NCBI GenBank assembly: GCA_020747015.1
Contig: JAGTJM010000042.1
Coordinates: forward strand, 1 to 64,000
Length of the DNA: 64,000 nt
Direction: 5' to 3'
From: Pyrenochaeta sp. MPI-SDFR-AT-0127
Lineage: Eukaryota > Ascomycota > Dothideomycetes > Pleosporales > Cucurbitariaceae
Shown here: positions 44,601 to 56,998 of the stretch, in pieces
How positions within the stretch are numbered: the stretch's first letter is position 1
How the letters are laid out: every line of letters begins with the position of its first letter
Position numbers and translations under genes: made by a program
Notes under the pieces: generated by a model
Database searches by the model: none
Told to the model about the DNA's origin: nothing
Seen by the model: only the letters and a program-made list of their open reading frames with translations

Positions 44601-46162
44601 GACGTTGGGTGGCCAACAACGTGGCGGCAGCGCTGTGGCGGCATCGCAATCCCTAGCAAGGCAGGAAATGGACGGCCGTGGATCGCTGACGGGAAATGAC
44701 GGCAAAGAGGCCATATCGACGTCGGCTTGACGAGGTTGTTCAAGTTACTGTCCAGCCATAGCACATCGTAACCATCTATGAGCACTATCGAGCATGTGTT
44801 CCTCGGACCCGATCCCGGGCCCGCGTCGATGAGTCGAAACATCAAAGACTGGCTCATCTCGACCAATACCGTCTCTTGCGCTCGTAATCGAGGGCGAGTC
44901 CCATTTTTCAATCATTGTTCAAGCGACCTGTCTGATCGATCGCACTCATCGTATCATTCTTGTCCACTTGGGCTGTTTTTGAAGCCGGGAGGAGTCGGAG
45001 TGTTGACGAGCACGGCACGCTCGTCAGTCTGTTGATTCCGTTGAGCCCATCAGTTGACGATGAGAAAAGACCATTCGATACATCGACGATAATCAAAATA
45101 TTAGCCAGGCAGCAGCGCCTTGGTACAGATCCACAGCCTAGTTGGTCACCACTCATTGGTCCCTGTGAAGGATGAGCTGTGCAGGAAGCAAAGACCGGTG
45201 CCACTATATTGATTCATTCCAGCCCACCTCCCTTACCTAGCCAGTCCCAAGTGATTGCTCAGCGCCTTGTCTCGGGCCACGGAGCATCGCGATCTGTCGA
45301 GCCTAGAGATTAGAGAACTGGTTATATGACATGCGACTTACCTGGCCTTGCATCATCATCTTCCCATATCCTCGACCGCGGAACATAATATAGGCCTCCT
45401 ACTAGCAGCCTATGAACATATGTAGGGAAACAATAGAACATACACATGCACACATGTATATTGAGAAGATTGTCAGCCTGGAGCCCAACCATAGGAAAAA
45501 TCCTAAAGAACGTGACTCCCTTACCACCCACCACCCAACGAACGTGATATATGTTTTGGATGTTTTCCACATGCAACGGTCCCTTGGAGTTTCCCTGGAT
45601 CGGGCGAGAATCAAGTTGCCTCAATGCCATTGTGTGCGCCGAAACCATGAACCATCAGCCAGAATAATCAAGGCAAACACTAAGCCAGATCGAAAATAAT
45701 AGTAATGCACATCTGCTTTTCTTCACTCATTCTGAATGAGGTGAAGTGTATCCTAGCAAGGGCTTCGAAAACAGCGATTCCAGCCTTACGCACTCATCTT
45801 CCACAAAGAGTTGAGAAAACTACGTGAGGGTTAGGATATGGTGATACCAAATGACAGCTTGGATGGTTACAGAGTACCCAACCAAGACGAACAATGAAGC
45901 GAATGGAGATATTCTGTCGAAGGAAAAAACTGTCGTTGTATCATAAGAGTTGACTCGATATTTATAAATTCAAAGAACACAAACGCTACAGAATCATTCC
46001 CTTTCCTCGGCGTAAGAGAAAGCTTGAAGAACGAGCAGAAGATGTGACAATAAAATGCGACAGCATAAGCAATTCAAGCAACGAACCTCGCCAGAAGACA
46101 AACATGCTATGCCGTACACTCATTGTCTTTACAGATAAATCTCTTTCAACAAAAAAGAAAAA
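41691..46162. other. Large gene-free region upstream of the cyclin
   Basis: About 4.5 kb with no supportable gene. It contains a GTT-rich microsatellite at about 42540-42567, a C15 homopolymer at 43338-43352, and a GC-rich block at 43.3-44.4 kb where frames of 130-185 aa stay open on several frames of both strands at once, which signals base composition rather than coding. It may serve as a long promoter and 5' leader for the cyclin gene, as seen for other G1 regulators, or hold a non-coding transcript. Confidence 0.5.
43338..43352. repeat. C15 homopolymer
   Basis: Run of 15 cytosines on the + strand; its exact length may be a sequencing artefact. Confidence 0.7.
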
Positions 46163-47197
46163 CTATTGGGGCATAAAGGGACACCTTGCACTTTGCTCCG
46201 TGGACCCATCTTCAGGACCGGGGATGGCAGGATGCTCGGCAGGAAGGTCCTGGGGCTTGGATACCTTGCTCCAGTCACTACCATCCGAGTCGGACTGCTC
46301 CTTGTTCATCTTGGCTTCTTTTTCCTTGACCTCTTCTGCCGTCTGCACGGTCCGGTCAGGCAGTGTTTGCTCCTTTGGGACCTCGACGCCCGCCTGGGCC
46401 TCGTCGAGTGCATCAGCGGGGGTCACGTTCTTGGGCACGTCTTCCTTCTTGACGACGCCGTTTGGCGCAATCTGGCGGAACATGTCCATGGGGTCAAACC
46501 ATGTGCGTACGCTCTGGAGCTGCACTTTGTCATTCACCGTCGCGACGGTGACGCCCTGGATGTCAATGGCGCCTCCGTGTGCCTTGGCCGTCACCTTCTC
46601 ACCCTTGTTGTTGAAGCCAACATAGTCGTTCTTCATTTGGCCCCAGTGTCGCCATCGGAAACTCACAGTGGGAGGTCCGCTGTATACTTCGAGCACTTCC
46701 CAAGCAAATGTGGGCATCATTCGCTTGAATGTTTTGTGTGACGAGGCAAAGTCGCTGTACTCGGGCGAATAGTATTCGTTGGGCGCAATGATGGCATTGT
46801 AGGTGCCAACCTTTAGCATTGCCTCTGCACCTTCGGGCTCAGCTCCATTGATGGCAAAGGAGTATTTTTCGTGGTCGATGGTGCGCCAGTCGTCAAGGTT
46901 GGGCTTGAAGGATGCTTCGACCTCCCAATTTTTGACGAGATTCTGCACGAGTTCGGGGAGAGAACCAGCTTCGTGCGCCATTTGCTTTGCTAGTAAGTGT
47001 TAGCGTGAAAGCTGTGGCAAGGATAGATGGACTTTACTCTCTGCGAAGACCTTTCTTGTCTTTGAATAGTCTGGGGCTCTTCCGTATCGCCATTTGGCAT
47101 CTTTGTCTCCAAGGACGGCATCAGGATTGGTGAGATAATCTGGGAGAGCAGGTGCCGCCTCTTGAGCTGGTGGTTGTTGGACTTCTGCGGTTGCCAT
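46163..47197 (-). CDS. SnoaL/NTF2-like fungal protein
   Basis: Two exons (47038-47197, 46163-46989; 48 nt intron with a CTAAC branch site) encode 328 aa. After a Pro/Ala-rich start comes KWRYGRAPDYSKTRKVFAET|KQMAHEAGSLPELVQNLVKNWEVE, then a compact domain (residues about 75-215) with alternating strands that resembles SnoaL-like NTF2-fold proteins: YNAIIAPNEYYSPEYSDFASS, AWEVLEVYSGPPTVSFRWRHWG and GGAIDIQGVTVATVNDK. The C-terminal about 100 residues are acidic and disordered and end with CPFMPQ. Such proteins are conserved in ascomycetes, sometimes called pathogen-related proteins, without a known activity. The acceptor at 46990 is chosen because it gives AETKQMAHE in frame. Confidence 0.75.
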
Positions 47198-48894
47198 TGC
47201 TAGTTCGAGGAGGAGAATAAAATATCGTTGACGTGGAAAGTGATATCGAACGGAGCACAAAGTACAGGAGCTGTGAAAATTCAACCAATGTAGTACTTGA
47301 TTTTAGGTCAGCGTGATAGGAGTAACCCTTGGGTTAACGCGGCAAGACTTGGTGTCGGCTTCACATGAAGGGACGTAGCTGTCGCTTTATAAGTTTAGAT
47401 CTGCTGGCCCGAACAGGCAGAATTACAGACAGGGCAGACCCAGTAGCCCCATGCTGATGACCCTGCATCCGTCAAACATATCGAGCACGTATTCCGCGCG
47501 GTTGTTCACCAAATGAAACCGAAGAGACGCAACTAGCCATGCAGGAACGGCCTGGAGGTTCAAGACCAGGTGGATCCCTAGAACGGACGGCAGCGGCAAC
47601 CGGCGTGGAGTTCCAGCCTTCAACCAAATCGTGGAAGACATTGAGGCGCGATTTGCGGCGGGCTAGGGATCTAGTGTAGGAACGGGCCCAGATGCAGCGA
47701 TGGTAGGGTTCCCCCATGTTTCTTGCGTTGTGGTAGAGTTGAATGTGAGTAGTGAGCATTTAGGGCTGATTAGAAAGATGACACGATGATTGATGGATGA
47801 TTGATAGTGTTACTGTAATAGTATGCCCTGGGGTGTGACTTCAAAGGCTTGTTTGTCCTTTCTGTGGTTCTGTATTCCCTGTGCCTTTCCTCATTGTCGT
47901 TGTCGTAACACAGACCCCCGTCAAGAGTGGGACCAGGATGAAGCCTGACCCGCGGAGGACCAGCCGCACGGGAGATCGGCTTGGTATCGCCTCGATACAG
48001 AATGTTTGATCACCTTTGCAAAGATCTCGAAGCCTCGAAACCTTGAAACCTCGAGATGTCAGATGCGCAGAATATCCCACCGAAGCGAGGACTCCAGAGG
48101 AACGGTTCGATAATCTTCAGAGCAGTCGCTTACATGCAGGTCGAGGGTTCAGTCATCGAAAGAGTCCTTGAGAAATAGCGCTGGAGATCGTGTGCAGATA
48201 ATTAATTTACGGAGTGGCAAGATACGGAAGGTTGCATATTGGTACGGCTGAAGTGGCTCCAACCTGCATCAGACCCAAAGCATGGGAGAGGCAGATAACG
48301 CTTCTTAGGCGAGATTTCCAAGAAACGGCTAAAGGTTCCCCTGGAGGCCTGACGTTCTATAGTAGGTTCTGCAGACCAGGACAAGGAATCTCCTTTCGCG
48401 TGTTGCTTACTCTTTTGAGACCTCCGTAACGCTGCTGACAATGCGAGGGCTCTTATTCGAGAACGACATCTAAAATAGATGTATAGCACACAGCGGAAGC
48501 TCTGTTATCGGTCTGAGATGCTACTTTTCTAACCTGTCTAAGTTGCAAGGCATGGAACATCAGACAATATCGAAAACTTCAAGGCGGGAGGGAGTTGCTG
48601 CGCCGTTGTTGCGGCTGCTTGCTAAACGTTAGCTGCAGGGTTAGCTAGAACTCCACCAGGTTTTGGCCAAGCCTCGCCCTCGAGTGGCCCCAATTTCCAC
48701 ATGTTATCCCGCGAGACAGCGCTAGGGAGCTTTGATGAATGTCACTGTGATGATGCAAGTCGTAAAAGCTTCGCATTCAGTGGTTGAATTTGTTAGCGTG
48801 AGTGACGTCACTCTAATTGGTCACGACGAGTCGTCCACCTCCCACCAACATCAGTATTGTTCCATAACAGCCTGCAACGGATATAATATTCGAA
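47198..48894. other. Intergenic region
   Basis: About 1.7 kb between divergent genes. Minus-strand frames at 47423-47759 have some protein-like wording but shift frame and lack a family match. I see no repeats or RNA genes. Confidence 0.45.
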
Positions 48895-50082
48895 ATGGGT
48901 CGCCGAGATCGTCTTATCAGCACGTCCATTCTTCGCGCCATTTTTGGAACTGGATCCTCCCAAAACGATGAAGCAGCGCATCCTGGTCTGCTTGCGCGTA
49001 TATTGGCGTTCTTCGCCTTCTTCAACCTCACCCTTGCGAGATTTAGGGCAGAGGTATTCAGGAAACTAAGAAACGAAGCATGGGGAATCGAAGAGGAAGA
49101 GTACACAGAAAGCTTCCGTAGCCCGAGCAAGAGCAAGCGAACGGATCTGGTAGCTGTTGGAGATTTGGGGTACTCCGGATCAGTATGTCTGCGTTCCAAG
49201 CACCATCAGCAAACTTCTAATGTAATGTAGACGTTCTTCACCACGCCAAACTCAAAGTACCTGATCAAGTCTCTGCCACGCCATTTCGAGCAATCATTCT
49301 TTCGTCAGCGCCTTCTCGACCCCTATGTTGAACACATGGAGCTCAACCGAGACTCCCTCTTGGTTCGCATCACCGACCTCCTCCATTGTCCCACATACAC
49401 TATTGGCGCGGCAATCGGAGCTGCGCCCAGTCACCACATTGTCATGGAGAACATCTTGTACGGAAAGACGAGCTGCAGCAAAAACCAGCAGGAACAATGG
49501 GAGACATACGATCTCAAACCGAATGACTATTTTTACCCTGAAAGAGATATTGCTGGTGGTAGGCTAGCTCCTGAGAGTGTCAAAGAGCGCCTCATCGATG
49601 AGTTTCCTGACAAGATTCGAGTCACAATCGATCAAAAGGAAGAGCTTGTTGGGCAACTCACGAAGGATTCGAAAATCTTACAGGACAACAATGCCGTTGA
49701 TTACTCCCTGTTCTTGATCCGCTACCCTGCTGATCTAAATTCTCCGGATAATGACAAAATCCCTACTCCACCTGGTCGCGGATCCTCGTGGCGCAACGGT
49801 GTTGTATCTCGCGACGGCAAATGGATCTATCGAGCTATCGTTTTGGACTTCTTCTGGGCGAAAGACTCGCTCCAAGCGCATACCTTTACTGGGTTAGTGA
49901 ATGCCTTCAACTTCCTCAAGTGGGGCAAGGATCACGGCCCCATGAGCATTACGACTACAAGCGACGAGTACAGACAGCGATTTTTGCACATGATTGAGGA
50001 CATTGTTGAGATTCCAGATAGCGCGGGTCGACCGTCAGGCGAGGTGCGAAGTCCGACACCGCAAAGCGCTGCTGAAGTGTGA
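48895..50082 (+). CDS. PIP5-kinase-like (PIPKc domain) protein
   Basis: Two exons (48895-49182, 49231-50082; 48 nt intron) encode 379 aa. The fold of phosphatidylinositol phosphate kinases is recognisable: LGYSGS|TFFTTPNSKYLIKSLPRHFEQSFFRQRLLDPYVEHM (glycine-rich loop and ATP lysine), HIVMENILYGK, the YDLK motif (family FDLKGS), VDYSLFLIRYP (family MDYSLL), and VLDFFWAKDS in place of the IIDFLQxY metal-binding strand. The protein is short and lacks the regulatory regions of the housekeeping kinase Mss4 and of Fab1. Several catalytic positions are altered (DLKPND instead of DLKGS), so it may be a divergent or weak kinase. Fungal genomes carry several such short relatives of unknown role. Confidence 0.8.
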
Positions 50083-51525
50083 TTATGGCTACTCAAATGA
50101 GCTTTAGATTGTTTCCCTTTATGTTTCAGCGACGGAGTTGGGATTTGGCGAAAGTACATGAGATACCCAGCAACTGTGAACTTGATATCGATGGCTAAAA
50201 TGGTTTCTGTGAAACGGCATTCATGAATGACACCAAGCCTTCTCTCCACAGCTATCCAAGCAACACTGTAATAATCATAGTTGAGTCACGTGAGATCGAC
50301 TGAGCACAACAGTCATACTACCAACATCTCAGGTTGAATTCTTCAGCCACCAGAAGCCGCCTAGTGAGAGCAGTATATAATGGACTTGATGGAGACTGTA
50401 AATCTGTGCTTCCTCGATTGTGTTTTCATCAAGCTCGGATCAAGACCGAGCGAATGTTTGTACAAGTGGTGTGGGCGCACCTCGGCGCGAATGCTGTCTT
50501 CAGTCAAGCCCCATAATGGTCTTCATATTAAGCGGTGTCATGATGGCGGTGAGGCAACATGCTCGAACATGGCGTCATCGAACATGAGCCCAAGCACACG
50601 ACCGGCTTGGACCATGGAGATTTGGCCAGCGCACAGCAATGTGGGGAATTTCACGATAGGTGGCGGCCCGGAAAGGATCCTTGAGCGCTAAGCTGCCCTG
50701 CATGCCTGTACCAATAACCGGGCGTCTGTCAGATTCCCATAAGGCAAAGTAGAGCGAGGGCATTGGACCCGGCTGTTCATGAGAGCTGCCGAAATGGACC
50801 AGAGTCTCGGCAGCCATGGTGGCTTCGCACGATGGGCATGCAAGTGGGCACGGGGCCATATTGTGCGCCTGGCAGGTTTGGCGTCATCATGGGGCGGGAG
50901 ATGCGCGCAGCGGTGAACCGAGAGGAAACTCATCGAATAGCATATGAAAGATGTCCGCGGCGCGATACACTATGACCACCGTATGGATCATGGAGAGGCG
51001 TTTGCGCAGGGAATATATGGGCGCAGTACTGTACATGGAAGATCCATCTCTGGGGAAGCCTTGCGATGCGGCTCCAATGAGGGCTGCGCACGCCCCCATT
51101 TCGATGACGTATGATGTCATATTGGCGACTGCGACCGTGGTACCACGCGGCATACCAGCGGCATCGTAGGATCAGGCGCAACTGCCCGAGTTCATAATTG
51201 CTTCCTGCCCACTACGCATCCAGTCTCCCTCGCCACTGGCACCCTAACACCTTGCGTCCCGTCCCATCGTGCTGATTCCCACAGTCGACCTGTTCCAGCG
51301 CTCACCCCTTCCCATCTACACAACATCTATATTCAATCCCACAGCTTCACCTCCAGCGCAGAACTCAAACTCCGTTTCGACCATCTCCCTGCACGCCATT
51401 CCCCAATAGGGCTCCACCGTGGTCTGCTGGAACCAGGTGCGCTCCAATCACATCATCGCTCACTGAGTCCTACGTCACCGGTCCGGCCAGCCCAGCCGGA
51501 TTTCTGGCTCGCGCCCCATTGAAAG
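50083..51525. other. Intergenic region
   Basis: About 1.4 kb. It includes the 5' flank of the DUF3824 gene (pyrimidine-rich from about 51200). Frames of 60-105 aa overlap on both strands without recognisable domains. Confidence 0.45.
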
Positions 51526-53297
51526 ATGTCAGTCCTAGCATTCAAGGCGCTCGACTACGGCGCAGAGCAGATTCCAGACAGTTTCTTTGAGAAGATTCCA
51601 GGCGGCTTTTTCACACCACAAGAGAAAAAGGACATCAAGAAAGGCCGCAAAGAACGCAAAGACAAAGAACGACACCAGAGCGAACAGAGGTCCAGCAAGC
51701 GTGATTCGCGACGAGATCGCAGTCCCCAAAGTGATTACTCGGGCCACAGCGCATACGACGATACCGACTACGAGCGTGAGCGAGCACAGCGTAAGAAAGA
51801 CCGCCGTCGAGCAAAGAGCGCAGGTAGAAGTCCTAGCAGAAGTATGAGTCGCGGAAGAGACAACAGGCGTAGTAGAGACTTGGACGGGGAATACAGCGAT
51901 CCCAGAGATGTTGGGCGTGCAGAGCAAGGAGGGCCCTACTTCGCCCCGCCACCCTCTTCCGCAGAGTACAGACCGTACAATCCCCAGGAGTATGCTTCGC
52001 CTGCAACGCCCGCATATGGATATCCGTCTCAGGTAAATAGCTTCTCTCCTTTGCGGATCTTCCGACACGCGTCGATTTCGATGACGCCTGAACATCCAAC
52101 ACCGGTGAATTCCTGTCCACCAATGTTGATGTGCAGGACGGCTTCGAATTATTCATCTCCTTTTCCTTTCCATCCCCCTTTGAATAAGCATCTTTCTTGC
52201 GGCACTCCAGTTTCTGCTACTTTTAATCCATCCTATGAGCCGCCTCTTGCGGCCTTACTACAGCGCCCAATTACTAACACTTCCAAGCCAGCAGCTACTC
52301 AAGCACATCCCACGCAGCACCCCCCTTCTGCTTCTACTTCAAAGTACACACCAGGTCCAGGATATGCCCCCTCACCTTCAATCAATGCATCTATCCCTGC
52401 TCCACCAGTCGGAGCCAACTCCCCCTATGCTCCTTACAATCCAGCCGACTACCCTCTCAACAGTACAGGCTACCAAGCGTCTGGCAACCCATATTCTTCT
52501 CCACCACCGTTTCAACGCCAACGCTCAAACTCGCAACCTTCTTTCAACCCACCCTATCAGACCTATACGCCACCCTCCTCTGATCAACAAATGGCCGCCT
52601 ACAACGGCCCACCTCCCATCCGCCATGGCAGTACCAAGTCCCGCCGAGAACACCGGCATAGGGCAAGGTCTGCAGATCCCCATTCTCGTCATTCTCGCAA
52701 AGATGGCCATCATCGAGAAAGTTCACGCATGACTGACAAAGTGCGTGAAAGATTCGATGGAATGGACATGCGAGAACGGGGTTTGGCGGCCACGGTGGGA
52801 GGTGCGTTGGCGGGTGGACTTGCTGGGAGGCAGTTGGGTAAGAGCAGGCTAACTACGCTTGCAGGTGTTGCCGCGGGTGCGTTGGGTGGGAGGACTCTGG
52901 CTGATAAGCGGTCGAAGTAAGTTGGGCTCCACTACAAAGTCACGAGATTAGCGACCGTTAACGTTTTACAAGGAGCAGAGGCGACCGTCGATCGCGGTCC
53001 CATTCCCGGTCCCGCTCTCGCTCTCGATCTCGGGCCAAGGGAACACGCAGTCGAGATCAAAGCTACGAACGAAGCTCTCCTCGAGGTATTCGTGCTAGAA
53101 GCAAAAGTATCATTGATCGCTTCCGCTCAAAGTCTCGCGGCCCTGAGGACCGGGAAACTCATGCTGAACGCCATGATCGTGATCGTCGTCCAGACCATGG
53201 ATATGATCATGATCGTGGCAATTATGACTATTTCAGCTCAGAGTCGGAGGGAGATGGCTCTCCTGTCAAGTCGAGGAGACGAAGGAGAAGAGAATAG
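51526..53297 (+). CDS. DUF3824-like proline/arginine-rich protein
   Basis: Exons 51526-52916 and 52973-53297 encode 571 aa as read here. Layout: an N-terminal segment (MSVLAFKALDYGAEQIPDSFFEKIPGG shortened form: FEKIPGGFFTPQEKK), a charged KERKDKER region, a long Pro/Tyr/Ser-rich centre, and near residue 425 a glycine-zipper block (AATVGGALAGGLAG ... LAGVAAGALGGR), then an RS-dipeptide tail (RSRSHSRSRSRS) in exon 2. This matches the fungal DUF3824 family, whose role is unknown. A second intron of 231 nt (52033-52263, GTAAAT...TACAG) would also keep frame and remove a stretch with less typical wording; RNA data would settle it. Confidence 0.75.
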
Positions 53298-55255
53298 TGG
53301 TCCGGGGTCTCTCGCCTTATGAAACGGTTACAGGAAGGGTTGAACTACAAACCTTTTTATACACTCTATTTGGCCTTTACAGTCTCTCTACTCTTCCATT
53401 TTTTTTTACACTTTGATTTACCTGTACGAACGTGGAAACGACTCATGAATTACGATTATGACGATTGGATGATTGGATAGATTGCATTGGCGGGAGGCGG
53501 CAAACAGAAAATAGCTTCAAAGGATTAATTTTGGAAAAACATTGCATGTAGTGTGCAGATTCTGGATGCACGGTTCGGCGGCTTTCGGTGGTTCTTTTTC
53601 GCTGGCCCTGTTATACTGGCTGTCACGCAGGAATATAGACATGGAAGTAGGCAATATTGTTTTTTCGCCATGTGTTTAGGCGTGCAGTGGATCTAGATTC
53701 GGCATGCCTTCCTTAACACTCTGCAAAGGGGGCGGCGAACTAGAGCAAAAATTGCCGATTTTTGTTGGGTGATCGGACCGGTCTGTTACAGAATATTTGT
53801 CGTACGATTGCGTCGAGAGAAAGTTGCCTGGTGACACGACTGGTACAGCGCAGAAATTGCAGCATTGGAGATTGTTTCGGGGGGGGGGGGGGGGAGGCGA
53901 AGTCGTGTGTTGGGGGCCATGTAGAAGGTAGTCGAAAGCATATTTATCAAGTGCCGCATTATACAGTGCTTAGCAAGGGCAAAGTCTCAGTTTGTTCTAG
54001 GCCTTTGAAAGACTTATGCTCTCTACCTTGCTGCCGCGGCTCCCCTGTCTTACAAGCATTTGCGAGAAAGTCGTCGGTGCGCAGGACTAAACTGTAATAT
54101 CAGGGAACTTAACTATCCGGTGGCATGGGAGAGGATAAGTGCGGATGTAATGCGTCTCGCCTAGTAGAGTCTCTGTACTAATTACTAGCGCTTCAGAATA
54201 CTGCTGATCACTACGTCCTGGTAGTGTACCACGTGCCTAGCCGTTGTGCGGCTCTGGCGTGTTTTTGTGGCGCGACGATGGTTTGAGCTTTGGATAAGTG
54301 CCCTTTCGGCGCGGAGTAAGCACGGCGGTCCATGACGCTTTGTTTGCTTCGATAACCACCGTCGGGCGCACTTTCTTTGCTTGTCTTCGTCTTTGCGTGC
54401 TCTTGGTATTGAGCTACAGCGTTTCCAAAATCTCCGAGCGTGACGTGAGAGGAATAGGGACACGGCATCGTTTGCCATTCGGCATTCAAGCCCGCTCGGC
54501 ATCGTCATCCATGCTTGTCTGCCACCACGGCGTCGGAAGAGTTTTGCGAATGCAATCGCAGCGGGGTTTTTTTTCTGTGGCTCGCGCCCCTCTGTGTGTA
54601 TAATGGCCGCCGTGGGTTTGCGAGCTCAAGGGGGTGAAACCTGTTTCCCTTACTCGTAAAGTCCGCTCCAAAGGCTTCTAGAAACGCGCTACCAAACATC
54701 ACGACCGCCTGACAGCCCTCGGAGCAGTTCCGAGCACAGACATCGACGATGGAGCCGCTAGTCGCCCTGAGATGCCTGTGACTGCACTCGCTCAAGATCG
54801 GCGCTTCCCTGTGGTTTGGGCGGTAGCGAGGCCAGACGAGTGTATGATGTTCCTCCCGAAGTGCTAGGTAACGCGAGTAAGCATCCCGCGCCAGGTGAGG
54901 CGATTTAGATGGACTTGGAAGGGGCTGCGAGCCCAATACTGTGGGTGGAAGTTTCGGTCCTGCTTGGCCACTCAAGGCGAGCAGAGACGGTGTCAAGCAA
55001 AGGTACAAAGGCGGTGCTTGGCCCCGTCGGTGTATAAACTTACCCAGGCCAGATCTAGTTTCCCTCTTCGTGATACCCCATTGTCGCTCCCAAACGGTCC
55101 TAGCCAGCTATATAACACACCTACTATAGCTCTCCTTACAAACAAGCCGCCCCAGGATATCAAAAAGCAACCCCAGACTGCCAACACCGATCTGCTACCA
55201 GCTTGCTCCCGTTCGACGAAGCCTAAAGAGCCACAACATCACATCACACACTACC
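53298..55255. other. Intergenic region with G16 run
   Basis: About 2 kb with no gene. It contains a run of 16 G at 53879-53894. The 5' leader of the F-box-like gene (CACAACATCACATCACACACT) lies at the right end. Confidence 0.5.
53879..53894. repeat. G16 homopolymer
   Basis: Run of 16 guanines on the + strand, possibly able to form a G-quadruplex; its exact length is uncertain. Confidence 0.7.
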
Positions 55256-56227
55256 ATGGCTGCCACTACAAGTCAATCGCCCTTTCTCGACATCCTCCCA
55301 CCAGAACTACGCCTCCACATATATGAGCACCTCCTCACCACCGAGACACCATTAAAAGGCATAGTCGCACGCGGCGACGACAAGTACGATCTGCACACGG
55401 CCATCTTGAGAGTGAACAAGCAAATCTACGAAGAAGCGCGCTCCATCTTCTTTGGCAAGAACACATTCTACATCTCCTCTCTTCTACCGCTTGCCACAAA
55501 CGATGGAGAAGAAGGATCAGGTGGTTTCGAACCACCGCTCCAGCTCAAACAGCTATCGCTTGTCCGGCACCTAGAAGTCGACCTCCTGTACTACCCCAAA
55601 ACGATACAAACAATACGAGACTCAAGTCACAAGGGGTCCTGGAAGCCCTTTTGCCCCGCTGCAGAGCGCTACGTAATGAGCCTATCGTTTCTCCTCGGCG
55701 CAATGAAGAGTTCGTTATTAAGTCTCAAGCTGTGTGCTGATTCACGCCGCTATGCGCAGCTGTCCGCCGCCGACTGCGGACCGGAGCTGCAGGCCTCGAG
55801 CATTGGCGGCGCGCCGATATCCCGGGAAGCTGAGCCAGAAGAGGAAGTAGATGCACTGAGTGTGCAGAAATTGTTGACGGGCTTCCACATGGCGGATACG
55901 AGTCCGCGCTTCCTCTCCGCCCTGTCAAATCTAAGCTTCAGGAGCGTTCCGCTGCGCTTTGACTTTCCCGAGAGCTACTTTGATTTCGTGGTCGACAAGC
56001 CTCTCTTGGTCAGACGGAGCCTGGTTGTGCTGGCTGGGCAGGTCCTGCTTGCAAGGAGCGATATCATGCTGAAGGCCGTCATGGCAGAATTAGGGGATGA
56101 TCATGTAGATGAAAGAGAAGCTGTGTGCAGTGTGAGGGAGGGAGTCGTGGATCTAGCTGGCCACGTTGCGCTGACGTGGCCGGGCAGGGAAGGGGAGCTG
56201 ATAGGGGCTGTGGAGGTGGGTGTGTAA
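55256..56227 (+). CDS. F-box-like protein
   Basis: Single exon, 323 aa. The N-terminus FLDILPPELRLHIYEHLL followed by LRVNKQIYEEARSIFFGKNTF is the pattern of the large family of fungal F-box-like/2EXR-type proteins, which often act as substrate adaptors of SCF ubiquitin ligases. The remainder is Leu-rich with no further domain I can name; an acidic linker (EAEPEEEVDA) lies at about residue 200. The start is the first ATG after a C/A-rich leader and has a good context (ACCATGG). Confidence 0.8.
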   Translation: MAATTSQSPFLDILPPELRLHIYEHLLTTETPLKGIVARGDDKYDLHTAILRVNKQIYEEARSIFFGKNTFYISSLLPLATNDGEEGSGGFEPPLQLKQLSLVRHLEVDLLYYPKTIQTIRDSSHKGSWKPFCPAAERYVMSLSFLLGAMKSSLLSLKLCADSRRYAQLSAADCGPELQASSIGGAPISREAEPEEEVDALSVQKLLTGFHMADTSPRFLSALSNLSFRSVPLRFDFPESYFDFVVDKPLLVRRSLVVLAGQVLLARSDIMLKAVMAELGDDHVDEREAVCSVREGVVDLAGHVALTWPGREGELIGAVEVGV

Positions 56228-56998
56228 GGGGATTTGCTGAAGGGGGGGAGGAAAACCCCTACGATAGGGCTGTTACATGATATGCAGTATGGTTTGAGAT
56301 TACAATAGAGGGGATTGACTTTTTAGCGATTTAGATATAATGCATCACTGCGAGTTCCGTATAATGAATAGCACTACTTCGTATCTTCAGTCATATATTG
56401 CGCTCTGAGGAAAGAAATCGACACTAGTTTATATTTGTCTACCCACTCCGGAAAACGGGCCCTCTGCCAAAGACAAAGACAACGGCGAGAAAAGCTACCA
56501 TCTGCATACGCCACGTGCATGTGCCGGGGGCAGGCATAGGGCAGAGGTGCGCATTAGCAACGCAAGATCCGGGAAGAGCCGCAAGGGCTAACACCCTGAG
56601 ACCCTGGTTCCATGTAGTACTGCGAACCAAGACCAAATGTACTTTCCCAAATATCGTAGCCTGAGTTTGATGTAGCCGGGCCGACTGCAATCAAATGAGG
56701 CAGGCAGTCGACAGCTCCGGACAAGGCGCCGAAGCACCGAAATGGCTGAAACCTCGTGTTGGCAAACAATCAATCGTGCACAAGCGTCCAGGCGGTCTGC
56801 TCTCTCACATGAAGATGGCAGCGGAGGGCAGCGGTTGCTTGCAAAGACTGAGACCTTCGGCGCCGTAAGAGCTATTGAGCTACTGATAATTTTGCTACCG
56901 CAGAGTTTCGCGACGATGGAACCGGAGCGTTGTCTGAGCATTGCTGAAGGCAGATACGCGGGATCGAGAGAGCCGACGAGACGAGAGAAGAGAGACAT
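56228..56998. other. Convergent intergenic spacer
   Basis: About 770 bp between the 3' ends of the F-box-like and DNA methyltransferase genes. Nothing recognisable. Confidence 0.5.

Noticed and set aside
50575..51153. Minus-strand ORFs of 94 and 88 aa
   Set aside because: No domain, signal peptide or consistent splice sites.
55512..55530. Inverted repeat GGTGGTT-TCG-AACCACC, tRNA-like TTCGAA
   Set aside because: Lies inside the F-box-like coding frame and lacks the rest of a tRNA cloverleaf.
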